DNA of 64,000 nucleotides from Bermanella sp034110565 (GCA_034110565.1 JAWUYY010000037.1:1-64000), one strand, 5' to 3'; shown: positions 17,299 through 26,312, numbered from the stretch's first letter. The notes: a model not told the origin generated them from the sequence alone. Numbers and translations: made by a program.

Positions 17299-18693
17299 TC
17301 AACCCTCCCCTTTTACATCAAGTAAGTTTTTAGAAAACTGACTTGGCATTCTGGCATTTAAATGAAATTTATCATCCACTATTTGCATCTTAGTTAACCA
17401 AGATTCGAACTCAGGTGCTGGGCGAAGTCCTAATAATTTACGCACATATAACGCATCATGAAATGATGTGGTTTGATAATTAAGCATAATATCATCAGAA
17501 CCTGGTATACCCATCACAAAGGTACATCCAGCAGCAGCGAGTAAAGTTAGCAAGTTATCCATATCATTTTGATCTGCTTCTGCATGGTTTGTGTAACACA
17601 CATCACAACCCATAGGTAAACCCAATAACTTGCCACAGAAATGATCTTCTAACCCTGCCCGCGTAATTTGTTTACCATTGTATAAATATTCAGGTCCAAT
17701 AAACCCAACCACAGTATTAACCAAAAACGGATCAAACTTTCGGGCAACTGCATAAGCACGTACTTCACAAGTTTGTTGATCTAAACCATGATGAGCATTG
17801 GCACTTAAGCTACTGCCTTGCCCTGTTTCAAAATACATCACGTTTTGACCAACGCTACCGCGTTTTAGCTCCAACGCCGCTTGCTGCGCCTCTTTAAGTG
17901 TATTTAAATTAAAACCAAAGCTATCGTTTGTGGCTTGCGTACCTCCAATGCTTTGGAATACTAAATCCACTGGCGCCCCATTTTCGATGCATTCAATAGT
18001 ATTAGTCACATGAGTTAACACACATGATTGAGTTGGTATTTCATAATGCTGAATAACTTCATCCATCATTTTAAGCAACACTGTGCATTGTTGTACGTTA
18101 TCGGTTGCGGGGTTAATACCGATAACCGCGTCCCCGTTTGCGTAAAGTAAGCCATCTAAAATACTCGCAGCGATACCCGTCATATCATCAGTTGGGTGAT
18201 TGGGTTGTAGGCGTGTTGAAAAATGCCCACTCAAACCAATTGTATTCCTAAATTGAGTGACTACTTCACATTTTTTAGCCACCAAAATTAAATCTTGATT
18301 TCGCATTATTTTGCTAACGGCTGCCGCCATTTCTGGAGTGATGCCTAAGCGTAAAATTTTAAGCGTTTTGCCATCACACTCTTCACTTAACAAGTAATTA
18401 CGAAAATCCCCTACTGTTAAGTGACTAATGCGTTTGAATGCGAGGCCATCATGCTCATCCATAATTAAACGGGTGATTTCATCGTACTCATAAGCGATCA
18501 ATGCTTCACTTAAAAAATATTTAAGTGGCACATCCGCTAAACATAATTGCGCTACCGCGCGTTCTTTTTCTGTATTTGCTGCCACGCCAGCCAGTACATC
18601 ACCACTTCTCAGAGGTGTTGCCTTAGCCATTAATTGAGCTAAGTTTTTAAACTGAAACGTTTCATGGCCTAACACATATTTAAATATGGACAT
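17299..18693 (-). CDS. eutB: Ethanolamine ammonia-lyase large (heavy) subunit
   Basis: A 464-residue TIM-barrel catalytic subunit, the normal length of EutB (about 453-467). The N-terminal LRSGDVLAGVAANTEKERVAAQ-like block, the segment VIGINPATDN and the region FETGQGSSLSANAHHGLDQQTCEVRAYAVAR with FIGPEYLYNGKQITRAGLEDHFCGKLLGLPMGCDVCYTNHAEADQNDMDNL are characteristic. It holds substrate ethanolamine while the cobalamin radical starts the deamination. It is the first gene of eutB-eutC-amt-microprotein and faces a divergent eutR across 260 bp, so induction by ethanolamine plus cobalamin is expected. No ethanolamine permease gene is in the window. Confidence 0.97.
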   Translation of the reverse strand: MSIFKYVLGHETFQFKNLAQLMAKATPLRSGDVLAGVAANTEKERAVAQLCLADVPLKYFLSEALIAYEYDEITRLIMDEHDGLAFKRISHLTVGDFRNYLLSEECDGKTLKILRLGITPEMAAAVSKIMRNQDLILVAKKCEVVTQFRNTIGLSGHFSTRLQPNHPTDDMTGIAASILDGLLYANGDAVIGINPATDNVQQCTVLLKMMDEVIQHYEIPTQSCVLTHVTNTIECIENGAPVDLVFQSIGGTQATNDSFGFNLNTLKEAQQAALELKRGSVGQNVMYFETGQGSSLSANAHHGLDQQTCEVRAYAVARKFDPFLVNTVVGFIGPEYLYNGKQITRAGLEDHFCGKLLGLPMGCDVCYTNHAEADQNDMDNLLTLLAAAGCTFVMGIPGSDDIMLNYQTTSFHDALYVRKLLGLRPAPEFESWLTKMQIVDDKFHLNARMPSQFSKNLLDVKGEG

Positions 18694-18881
18694 AACTACA
18701 TCTTAAAACCTTAATATTCGGCACGGCCTTTGCTCTATTCATACAAACCAAACAAGCAAAGAATAAAGACACCAAATAAAGTTTGAATGAACCACTGTTT
18801 CTACCCAGTGACGCTACTTTAACAAGGCTAACCAAAACACATTATCAAATTATGGCAAATCTTGTACTCGTTAAATCTAGC

Positions 18882-18895
18882 AATTGGGGCCAATT
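18882..18895. promoter_or_regulatory. Palindromic operator candidate in the eutB-eutR intergenic region
   Basis: AATTGG-GG-CCAATT (18882-18895) is the clearest symmetric element in the 260-bp divergent region. TTTTGG and CCAAAA half-sites follow within 20 bp to the right. It could be a site for EutR or another regulator, but this is by inspection only. Confidence 0.3.
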
Positions 18896-18953
18896 TTGGG
18901 CAACAAGCACCAAAATAAAGCAAAAACAAACCGATCTGTAAGGTGCATTTCTG

Positions 18954-19916
18954 ATGATCGATTCAAATTATCAAAGCAACCATGAGCCACTAATCAACAC
19001 GATTAGTCATGATGCTCATGAACATGCCCATAATTTAACGGATTGGCAGCAACATTATGACCAAATTAGCGCAGGGGAATTTTATGGGCAGGTCATCGAG
19101 CGCCCATTTGATGATTTACAAATATTTAAAGAGCACACCAGCCGAGCATTAAGTCAAAGCTGTTTAGTATGGCCCGATAGCATCTGGCTAGGTATTCCAC
19201 CACAAGCACAAGCGAACAACAGTCACAGTAAAATAAATGGGTTGGCGTTGAACAGTAACAACATCATGTGTCGCCCAGGCAATATAGAATTTGAGCTGAC
19301 TACCCCAGATGCATTCGATATTTATGGCGTTGTCATAAGTAGAAGCAAGCTCATGCTTCAAGCGAACAAACAGGGCATTGAATTAAACTGGCAAGACATT
19401 TTACATAACGAGCGCTTAAGCATTCCTGAGAGCACTTTAAACGCCATTAATTATTTATTGGCTCGTCTGTTAAACAGCCAAGTTTCAAATCACAAAGCAA
19501 CGCCTGATCATCTTACTCAAGATTTAATTCTCATGGGTTTACTGGAAGTGCTTAGCAAGGAATCCCCTAATCAAACCATTTATACCAGCTACCAGCATCG
19601 CAAGGACATAGTGAACAATGCCCGAACGTTCTTACAACAACACCATGATCGCGCCATAACCTTAAGCGAGCTATGCGAAGCTTGCCACACGAGTCGACGT
19701 ACATTGCAAAACAGTTTTGAAAGCATACTTGGGTTATCGCCCATTCAGTATTTACGCTATACGCGATTAAACGGTGTTAGACGAGATTTAAAACAAGGAA
19801 AAGCGACAGAGACTGTTGGCGACATTGCCTCCCGCTGGGGCTTTTGGCATTTAGGGCAGTTTGCGAAGGATTATAAAAACGTGTTTGGAGAACTGCCGAG
19901 TGAGACATTAAAATAA
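18954..19916 (+). CDS. eutR: Ethanolamine operon regulator EutR (AraC family)
   Basis: A 320-residue AraC-type activator. The N-terminal ligand domain contains LTDWQQHYDQISAGEFYG and SQSCLVWPDSIWLGIP, close to the same segments in enteric EutR; the C-terminal HTH pair includes LCEACHTSRRTLQNSFESILG and ends RWGFWHLGQFAKDYKNVFGELPSETL, again the EutR pattern. EutR activates eut genes when ethanolamine and adenosylcobalamin are both present. AAGG lies upstream of the ATG. It is transcribed divergently from eutBC-amt, the typical arrangement for a local activator, and the family match together with context makes the name secure. Confidence 0.93.
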   Translation: MIDSNYQSNHEPLINTISHDAHEHAHNLTDWQQHYDQISAGEFYGQVIERPFDDLQIFKEHTSRALSQSCLVWPDSIWLGIPPQAQANNSHSKINGLALNSNNIMCRPGNIEFELTTPDAFDIYGVVISRSKLMLQANKQGIELNWQDILHNERLSIPESTLNAINYLLARLLNSQVSNHKATPDHLTQDLILMGLLEVLSKESPNQTIYTSYQHRKDIVNNARTFLQQHHDRAITLSELCEACHTSRRTLQNSFESILGLSPIQYLRYTRLNGVRRDLKQGKATETVGDIASRWGFWHLGQFAKDYKNVFGELPSETLK

Positions 19917-20081
19917 TAAACACTTCATTTATGTGCACTTAACTGAAAGCACGACTTATAACACGTTCAAACGTCATTACTCTGTTAATACAACATCACA
20001 TGAATTAGTCGCTACACCTATAAACTCAGCCTATTCGTCTATAATTAACATAGTATTAATAGCCCACACGCTTAGGTTTTT

Positions 20082-20996
20082 ATGGTTAATATTCTAACTC
20101 GTTCTATGCGCGCAATTAGCGTTCCTAGAAAAGCTGTTATTGCAGCCTATCTCTTACTCATACATTCAGCGTTGGCTATATCAGAACCATCTCCTGATGA
20201 GCCGTTATTAGTACGCCATTATCAGGTACAAGAACGCTATGAATTCGGTGCAAAACTACTGGCACTGGCGCTGTCCAAGTCAGGCCATGCATATCAAATA
20301 CAGGCGCCTGAAGCACAGCTTGTGAATGAGCGCCGTGGCGATAGCATGATTATTAACGGATCACTGGATGTGTTGTGGCAATCTGTAACAAAAAAACGAG
20401 AGTCTAAAATGACTCCTATCCATACGCCTATATATCGAGGCATTCTAGGTTTACGCTTAATATTAGCCAAACATGACAAAGCTTATGCCCTTTCACAAAT
20501 ACGCACAAAAGAAGATTTAAGCCGCTACATGGGTGGTCATGGTGCCCATTGGGGGGATTTACCCGTATATGCAGCTAATAATTTACCGGTTAAAACCCAT
20601 GTGGATTACAACTTACTTTTTAAATGGCTGACTATCGGGCGCATCGATTACTTTCAGCGAGGAATTAATGAGATTTGGTCAGAACAACAACGCTACGCCA
20701 AAGATCTCACAGTGGTAAACGAAGTCATGCTTTTCTATCCACACCCTGTCTATTTTTATGTATCGAAGCAACGAGCTAAATTAGCCAAGGATATTGCAGC
20801 AGGACTACGAGTCGCCCTTGAAGATGGCTCTTACAAAACGCTTTTTCTAGAGGAATATCAATCGATTTTAAACAAGTCGAACCTGATGAATCGACACTTA
20901 GTCATATTAAATAACCCTGCAGCACCGTCAATGAAAGCGAAAGATATGGAATGGTGGCTTCCCGCTTCTAAACTGAATAGGCCACTGGTTAAGTAA
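20082..20996 (+). CDS. Exported solute-binding-like protein (orphan)
   Basis: A 304-residue protein beginning with a long basic segment (residues 1-18) followed by a hydrophobic signal sequence (AVIAAYLLLIHSALAIS, cleavage about residue 33). The mature part has the general layout of type II periplasmic binding proteins: an LLVRHYQ strand, a lobe with GSLDVLWQSVTKKRE and later GIRVALEDGSYKTLFLE-like segments typical of SBP_bac_3 relatives. An internal Met (residue 9) is an alternative start. No permease genes are near. A third unpaired binding-protein gene in 12 kb, it may serve in signalling or scavenging; the assignment is by fold resemblance only. Confidence 0.6.
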   Translation: MVNILTRSMRAISVPRKAVIAAYLLLIHSALAISEPSPDEPLLVRHYQVQERYEFGAKLLALALSKSGHAYQIQAPEAQLVNERRGDSMIINGSLDVLWQSVTKKRESKMTPIHTPIYRGILGLRLILAKHDKAYALSQIRTKEDLSRYMGGHGAHWGDLPVYAANNLPVKTHVDYNLLFKWLTIGRIDYFQRGINEIWSEQQRYAKDLTVVNEVMLFYPHPVYFYVSKQRAKLAKDIAAGLRVALEDGSYKTLFLEEYQSILNKSNLMNRHLVILNNPAAPSMKAKDMEWWLPASKLNRPLVK

Positions 20997-21022
20997 GAGA
21001 ATTTAAATTTTACAGCCGCATA

Positions 21023-21050
21023 AAAAAAGCGCCTTTCGGCGCTTTTCATT
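21023..21050. terminator. Bidirectional terminator between the exported protein gene and cysS
   Basis: AAAAGCGCC (21025-21033) pairs with GGCGCTTTT (21038-21046) around a TTTC tetraloop, A-run on the left and T-run on the right. It serves both the plus-strand gene ending at 20996 and cysS, which ends at 21070 on the minus strand. Confidence 0.9.
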
Positions 21051-21069
21051 CATACATTAAATTTAAGGG

Positions 21070-22452
21070 CTATTTTTTAACCCAAGTGGTCCCTTCTCGG
21101 CTATCTTGCAGCTCAATGCCTTGTGAGTCTAAGTCATTACGAATTTTATCCGCTAGGGCAAAGTCCTTGTCTTTTTTAGCCTGTACGCGTTTTTCGATCA
21201 TGCCTTGAATATACGCTTCGTCTACATCAACGCCTTGCTTGAAGTAATCTTCAGGGTCGGTTTGTAGGCAACCTAATACATCTGCAAAGGTTTTTAGCAA
21301 TGACGCTAGTTTATCTTTTGTAGCACTTTGAGCTTTATTAATGTGAGACACAAGGTCAAACATTACGGCAATGGCTTTAGGCGTATTGAAATCATCGTCC
21401 ATCGCGGCTTTAAACTGTGTTACAAAACCGACTAGTTCAACATCAGCCAAATCTAACTCAACAGTTAGGTCGCAGCCTTTTAGAGCGTTATATAAGCGAT
21501 CTAATTTGGTTTGTGCATCTTGCAGACCCGCTTGGCTATAATTAATTTCGCTGCGGTATTGCACAGAGGCCAAGAAAAAACGAATCACTTCGGCATCGTA
21601 TTCTTTTAACACGTCACGAATGGTAAAGAAGTTACCTAATGACTTAGACATCTTTTCGCCATCAATGCGTAAAGCACCAGCGTGCATCCAAGTATTGGCG
21701 TAGTGCTCACCCGTCGCCGCTTCGCTTTGGGCAATTTCGTTTTCATGATGTGGGAATTTTAAATCTGGGCCACCACCGTGAATATCGAAATTATTACCTA
21801 AACAACAAGTAGACATGACTGAACACTCGATGTGCCAACCTGGGCGACCGTCACCCCAAGGACTTGCCCAAGATGGCTCACCGGGCTTGGCTGACTTCCA
21901 CAATACAAAGTCTAATGGATCTTCTTTTTCTTCGCTGACTTCAATGCGCGCGCCGCTTTCTAATTCTTCTAAAATTTTGCCAGACAGTTTGCCGTAGCCA
22001 TCAAATTTACGTACGCGGTAATAAACATCGCCATTAGACGCCGCATAAGCAAACCCTTTTTCGATTAAGGTATTCACCATGGCAATGATGCCCTCGATGT
22101 GATCGGTGGCTTTCGGTTCGCTATTAGGAGTTAGTACATTCAGCTTAGCGAAGTCTTCATTCATGGCATCCACCATGCGATCAACCAATACATTAAATGG
22201 CTCGTTGTTTTCAACCGCGCGATTAATGATTTTGTCGTCGATGTCGGTGATGTTACGAATATAATTCACATCGTAACCACTGTGGCGCAGGTAACGTACG
22301 ATCACATCAAACGATACCATTACACGCGCATGACCCATGTGACAAAAGTCGTAAACCGTCATGCCGCAAACATACATGCCCACTTTGCCTGCTACGAGTG
22401 GTTTAAACTCTTCTTTTTGACGGGTTAACGTATTGTATATTTTTAGGGTCAT
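21070..22452 (-). CDS. cysS: Cysteinyl-tRNA synthetase
   Basis: A 460-residue class Ia synthetase (usual about 460). From ATG 22452 the HIGH-type motif HMGH is at residues 38-41 with zinc ligand Cys29 in CGMTVYD; KMSKS is intact (EKMSKSLGN), and the zinc-site segment HHENEIAQSEA is present. The start at 22452 is preceded by AGGAA at 7 bases; an in-frame GTG at 22479 is less likely. It charges tRNA-Cys in the cytoplasm. glnS lies upstream on the same strand, 184 bp away, separated by a long inverted repeat. Confidence 0.98.
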   Translation of the reverse strand: MTLKIYNTLTRQKEEFKPLVAGKVGMYVCGMTVYDFCHMGHARVMVSFDVIVRYLRHSGYDVNYIRNITDIDDKIINRAVENNEPFNVLVDRMVDAMNEDFAKLNVLTPNSEPKATDHIEGIIAMVNTLIEKGFAYAASNGDVYYRVRKFDGYGKLSGKILEELESGARIEVSEEKEDPLDFVLWKSAKPGEPSWASPWGDGRPGWHIECSVMSTCCLGNNFDIHGGGPDLKFPHHENEIAQSEAATGEHYANTWMHAGALRIDGEKMSKSLGNFFTIRDVLKEYDAEVIRFFLASVQYRSEINYSQAGLQDAQTKLDRLYNALKGCDLTVELDLADVELVGFVTQFKAAMDDDFNTPKAIAVMFDLVSHINKAQSATKDKLASLLKTFADVLGCLQTDPEDYFKQGVDVDEAYIQGMIEKRVQAKKDKDFALADKIRNDLDSQGIELQDSREGTTWVKK

Positions 22453-22494
22453 AATATTTCCTGTCACACCAAGGCCCACTTAAGTCATTCACCA

Positions 22495-22609
22495 CATTGT
22501 GGGAGGGCGTTGCGCGCGATTTCTTTAAAGCAAATTTTCTAAATTAAATGTTGTCGAGAGCAAGTGCTATGCGAACAAAGCAAGTGTTTGAGTATGCCCT
22601 CCCGCAATG
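22495..22609. repeat. Widely spaced inverted repeat between glnS and cysS
   Basis: CATTGTGGGAGGGC (22495-22508) is complementary to GCCCTCCCGCAATG (22596-22609) with a single G-T mismatch. The 87-bp interior contains two GCAAGTG copies. It can form a long-stemmed structure if transcribed. It may be a pair of REP-like elements, an mRNA 3' structure or a small RNA; there is no U-run at either end. Confidence 0.5.
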
Positions 22610-22636
22610 CACAGGAGGGAGACCTTATAAGCACTA

Positions 22637-24307
22637 TCAACTGACCAATGATTTATCTTCACGCAAACCAATAGTTAAGTTAAACACTGGCTTGTCGCTG
22701 CTGTGATCAAAGCGATCGGCTACGTAATAACCTTCACGCTCAAACTGAAAACCACTTTCTGGTGCAACATTGGCTAAAGCAGGCTCAATCAAACCGGTTT
22801 TTACAATCATAGATTCAGGGTTTAAACATTCCATGAAATCTTTTTTGCCACCGTCTGGGTTAGCATCTGTAAACAAGCGATCATACATGCGCAACTCAGC
22901 GCCGATAGCGTATTTACTGCTTACCCAGTGCACCACGCCTTTTGGTTTTTCACCGTCTTCTGGATCACAACCAAGCGTATTTTCAATAAGCGTGGCATTT
23001 ACTTGAACAATATTACCTTCGGCGTCTTTCTCGAAACCATCTGCTTGAATCACATAACCGTGACGTAAACGAATACGTTTACCCACACAGAATTTTTTCT
23101 TGAATTTTTTGCTATATTCTTCTTTGAAATCATCGTGATCAATGAAAATCTCATTAGTGAACGGCACATCGCGCTCGCCTAACTCTGCACGGTCTTGCAA
23201 GTAAGGAACTGTTAAAGTTTCGTCATGGTCCGCTGCCATATTGGTAATAACCACTTTAAGTGGGTTAATTACACACAAAGCGCGGGGCGCATTTTGGTTT
23301 AAATCATCACGAATGAAAAACTCTAGCTGAGCAACATCCACAGTACCGTCTGTTTTGGCAACCGCTAAGCTGTCGCAGAAATTACGAATAGCTGCAGGAC
23401 TATAACCACGACGTCGCATACCGCTTATAGTTGGCATACGTGGGTCGTCCCAACCATTCACTACCTTGCCTTCAACCAACGCTCGTAACTTACGTTTACT
23501 GGTGACAGTGTAGTTAATATTTAAACGGCCAAATTCATACTGGTGTGGTTCCGCGGGTGTATCTAAGTTAGCGATGAACCATTCATACAATGGGCGGTGA
23601 TCAGCAAACTCTAGTGTACATACAGAGTGAGTAATGCCTTCGATAGCATCAGACTGGCCATGGGCAAAGTCATAACTTGGGTAGATACACCATTTATCAC
23701 CGGTTTGATGATGAGTGGCTTTCTTAATGCGATAAATGTATGGGTCACGCATACTCATGTTCGGCGATGCCATGTCGATTTTTACACGCAGGCCACATGC
23801 ACCCTCATCGAAATCACCAGCGCGCATCTTCTCAAACAAGGCTAGGTTTTCTTCAATACTACGATCACGGAATGGGCTATTTTTACCAGGAGTTTCAAAG
23901 TTACCACGGTATTCTTTAGCTTCTTCAGCAGATAGATCGCACACATAAGCTTTACCTGCGTTGATCAGGTCAAGGGCCCAAGCATGTAATTGATCAAAGT
24001 AATCAGAGGTGTAATGAATGTCACCAGCCCACTGGAAGCCTAACCAACGCACGTCATCTTGAATAGACTGTACGTATTCGTCTTCTTCTTTTTCAGGGTT
24101 GGTATCATCAAAGCGTAAATTACACTGGCCGCCAAACTCTTGGGCTAGGCCAAAGTTTAGGCAAATAGACTTAGCATGGCCTATGTGAAGGTAGCCATTT
24201 GGCTCAGGTGGAAATCGGGTCACGATATTGCTGTGCTGACCACTGGCAAGGTCTTCGCTAATGATTTTCTCGATAAAATTAACGGGTTTTGCCTTTTCTT
24301 CTGTCAT
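22637..24307 (-). CDS. glnS: Glutaminyl-tRNA synthetase
   Basis: A 556-residue class Ib synthetase, matching the enteric enzyme (about 554). HIGH is at residues 41-44 in PEPNGYLHIGHAKSI and the KMSKS-equivalent is VTSKRKL. Further family blocks include RFDDTNPEKEEDEYVQSI and the C-terminal anticodon-binding beta-barrels. It couples Gln to tRNA-Gln, so the cell need not rely on the Glu-tRNA amidotransferase route for this tRNA. It faces ppiB divergently across about 140 bp. Confidence 0.98.
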   Translation of the reverse strand: MTEEKAKPVNFIEKIISEDLASGQHSNIVTRFPPEPNGYLHIGHAKSICLNFGLAQEFGGQCNLRFDDTNPEKEEDEYVQSIQDDVRWLGFQWAGDIHYTSDYFDQLHAWALDLINAGKAYVCDLSAEEAKEYRGNFETPGKNSPFRDRSIEENLALFEKMRAGDFDEGACGLRVKIDMASPNMSMRDPYIYRIKKATHHQTGDKWCIYPSYDFAHGQSDAIEGITHSVCTLEFADHRPLYEWFIANLDTPAEPHQYEFGRLNINYTVTSKRKLRALVEGKVVNGWDDPRMPTISGMRRRGYSPAAIRNFCDSLAVAKTDGTVDVAQLEFFIRDDLNQNAPRALCVINPLKVVITNMAADHDETLTVPYLQDRAELGERDVPFTNEIFIDHDDFKEEYSKKFKKKFCVGKRIRLRHGYVIQADGFEKDAEGNIVQVNATLIENTLGCDPEDGEKPKGVVHWVSSKYAIGAELRMYDRLFTDANPDGGKKDFMECLNPESMIVKTGLIEPALANVAPESGFQFEREGYYVADRFDHSSDKPVFNLTIGLREDKSLVS

Positions 24308-24446
24308 TTCTTAAGCTCAATTTAATATGGCCTTGGGCGTCTCGATGCAAAGAGTGAGGAGATTTCCCCTTGCCCGCTGGCTAGAAAAATATAAAAGCCG
24401 TATTATACGCACCCTTTAAACACAAGCACATAGAAAAGGTGATCCC

Positions 24447-24950
24447 GTGACTCAGGTTGTATTAAAAACCAGTTTTGGCGACATTAAGTTGTCTCTAGAT
24501 GCAGAAAAAGCCCCAAAAACTGTTGAAAATTTCATCAACTACGTAAAAGAGGGCTTTTACGATGGCTTAATCTTTCACCGCGTAATCGATGGTTTCATGG
24601 TTCAAGGCGGCGGTATGGAAAAAGACATGAGCCAGCGCCCTGCTACTCAAGGCACCATAGAGAACGAAGCTGACAACGGTCTTTCTAATAAAGAAGGCAC
24701 CATTGCAATGGCCCGTACCATGGACCCTCACAGTGCATCTAACCAATTTTTCATTAACGTGAAAGACAATGACTTCCTTGACCACACTGGCAAAAACCCT
24801 GAAGGCTGGGGCTACTGCGTATTTGGTGAAGTAGTTGAAGGTATGGATGTGATCAATCGCATGAAAAGCGTAAAAACAGGTATGACCATGGGTCATCAAG
24901 ACGTCCCTGTTGAAGCGATTACCATCGATAGCACTGAAATCGTAGAATAG
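24447..24950 (+). CDS. ppiB: Peptidyl-prolyl cis-trans isomerase B (cyclophilin)
   Basis: A 167-residue cytoplasmic cyclophilin without a signal peptide. The block FHRVIDGFMVQGGG (catalytic Arg in FHRV) and later MARTMDPHSASNQFFIN and GYCVFGEVVEGMDVI are typical of PpiB. Initiation is at GTG 24447, with AAAGGTGA 5-8 bases before it. It helps proline isomerisation in folding. lpxH starts 8 bp after its stop, so the two are co-transcribed, an order also seen in other gammaproteobacteria. Confidence 0.95.
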   Translation: MTQVVLKTSFGDIKLSLDAEKAPKTVENFINYVKEGFYDGLIFHRVIDGFMVQGGGMEKDMSQRPATQGTIENEADNGLSNKEGTIAMARTMDPHSASNQFFINVKDNDFLDHTGKNPEGWGYCVFGEVVEGMDVINRMKSVKTGMTMGHQDVPVEAITIDSTEIVE

Positions 24951-24958
24951 TCCGGTCT

Positions 24959-25687
24959 ATGAGCACTTGGTTTATTAGTGATTTACACCTAGCGCCAGAG
25001 GAAACTCGCATTACTGCGGGTTTTCTTGCTTTTATGTTGGAACCTCAAGCTGGTGACAGCTTGTATATATTAGGTGATTTCTTTAATTACTGGATTGGCG
25101 ATGACCTGAGTCACCCCTACTCAGATCAAATACAAGACGTATTAAAGGCAACCAAAGAGCGCGGTGTCTCCCTGTATTTCATGCATGGTAATCGTGATTT
25201 CTTAATCGGCGAAACGTTTTGTGATGCTGCAGGCATGACCTTATTAAATGATCCGACGGTGATTGAGCTAGACGGTGAGCCCGTTGTATTAATGCACGGC
25301 GATAGCTTATGTACTCGTGACGATGCCTATATGGAATTTCGTCAAATGACTCGCAATCCTCAATGGCAGCAGCAGTTTCTAAGCCAGCCTGCTGAAGAAC
25401 GCATCGCTTTTGCACAAAAAGCCCGTAACGAAAGCCAGTCTAGCACGGTTATGAAAGATGAAAATATCATGGATGTTACCCCATCTGAGGTAGAAGCCAC
25501 TCTCAATAATTTTCATTCTACACGTATGATTCATGGTCACACCCACCGCCCTGCCATCCATAACTGGCAGTACAACGGCCAAAAACTTGAACGTATTGTA
25601 CTTGGGGACTGGTACACAAAAGGTTGGTACTTAAAAGTAGATAATGGCAAATACAACTTAGTAGAGTTCGATCTACCACAAGCCTAA
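24959..25687 (+). CDS. lpxH: UDP-2,3-diacylglucosamine diphosphatase
   Basis: A 242-residue calcineurin-like metallophosphoesterase of lipid A synthesis. Metal-binding motifs are clear: FISDLHL (residues 4-10), GDFFNYWIGDD (about 40-50), HGNRDFL (about 77-83), MHGDS and the late HGHTHRPAIH. It hydrolyses UDP-2,3-diacylglucosamine to lipid X at the inner membrane face. Coupled to ppiB by an 8-bp gap. Confidence 0.96.
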   Translation: MSTWFISDLHLAPEETRITAGFLAFMLEPQAGDSLYILGDFFNYWIGDDLSHPYSDQIQDVLKATKERGVSLYFMHGNRDFLIGETFCDAAGMTLLNDPTVIELDGEPVVLMHGDSLCTRDDAYMEFRQMTRNPQWQQQFLSQPAEERIAFAQKARNESQSSTVMKDENIMDVTPSEVEATLNNFHSTRMIHGHTHRPAIHNWQYNGQKLERIVLGDWYTKGWYLKVDNGKYNLVEFDLPQA

Positions 25688-25717
25688 CCACACCGTTTAC
25701 ACATAATAGAGGCTAGT

Positions 25718-25906
25718 ATGATTATACGTTTACTCATGACAGCAATGATTGTATTGGCCATCGTCAAATTCTACCTGCACGACTCAAAACAAACCCAACA
25801 AACAAAACCTGCGGCTCAAGTTGAAGATATCAGAAATCAGCTAGACGAGATTCAGAGCAAACAAGAAGAGCGAAAACAAGAGCAGCTAGAAACACTTGGG
25901 CTTTAG
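25718..25906 (+). CDS. Small membrane protein with coiled-coil tail
   Basis: A 62-residue protein: one membrane helix at about 3-19 (IRLLMTAMIVLAIVKFYL), then a polar tail rich in Gln, Glu and Lys with a heptad-like pattern (VEDIRNQLDEIQSKQEERKQEQ). It starts 30 bp after lpxH with a purine-rich AGAGG before the ATG, consistent with being the last gene of the ppiB-lpxH transcript. No family was recognised. Confidence 0.65.
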   Translation: MIIRLLMTAMIVLAIVKFYLHDSKQTQQTKPAAQVEDIRNQLDEIQSKQEERKQEQLETLGL

Positions 25907-25988
25907 TCTTCATCATTTACTTGAGCTAAAGCAAGTTTAAAAGGTAAAGTGTATCTATAATAAACAGTTAGATCATTAGGAGAGTCAT

Positions 25989-26231
25989 ATGATAAGCGAA
26001 GAATTCATTAGCGTACTTGGCTACTGCGGCTTAATAAACATTGGCATACTTATTTTTTGGTTTGCATCTAACATACTAGGTGGCGCAGCCGTTATTGACT
26101 TTCATACTCGCCTTTTTGGTAGCACCAGTGAAAAAATCATGCTGGTTCAATATCAATTAATGGGAATGTATAAACTGCTTAATTTTATGTTCTTCTTAGT
26201 TCCTTGGTTGGTTTTAACACTAATGAAATAA
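25989..26231 (+). CDS. DUF6868-like small membrane protein
   Basis: An 80-residue protein with two membrane helices (about 11-33 and 58-77) and a polar loop containing HTRLFGSTSEKIMLVQYQLMGMYKLLNFMFFLVP. The helix-loop-helix layout with an N-terminal WC/YCG-like start and the RLFG loop agrees with DUF6868. AGGAGA precedes the ATG. Function unknown. Confidence 0.7.
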   Translation: MISEEFISVLGYCGLINIGILIFWFASNILGGAAVIDFHTRLFGSTSEKIMLVQYQLMGMYKLLNFMFFLVPWLVLTLMK

Positions 26232-26277
26232 GATTTAACCAATTGATTTTATACACTTTCAAACCCAAACCGCATGC

Positions 26278-26312
26278 ACAAAAAAGCCCTTACTGAGTCA
26301 GTGAGGGCTTGA
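26278..26312 (-). terminator. Terminator of the Atu operon
   Basis: AAGCCCT (26284-26290) pairs with AGGGCTT (26304-26310), extended by an inner ACT/AGT stem. On the minus strand it is followed by TTTTTTGTG. It stands 84 bp past the last gene of the minus-strand operon and can also stop the convergent small-protein gene. Confidence 0.85.

Noticed and set aside
18694..18953. Cobalamin riboswitch ahead of eutB
   Set aside because: No B12-box-like conserved element was recognised by eye; regulation by EutR is enough to explain control.
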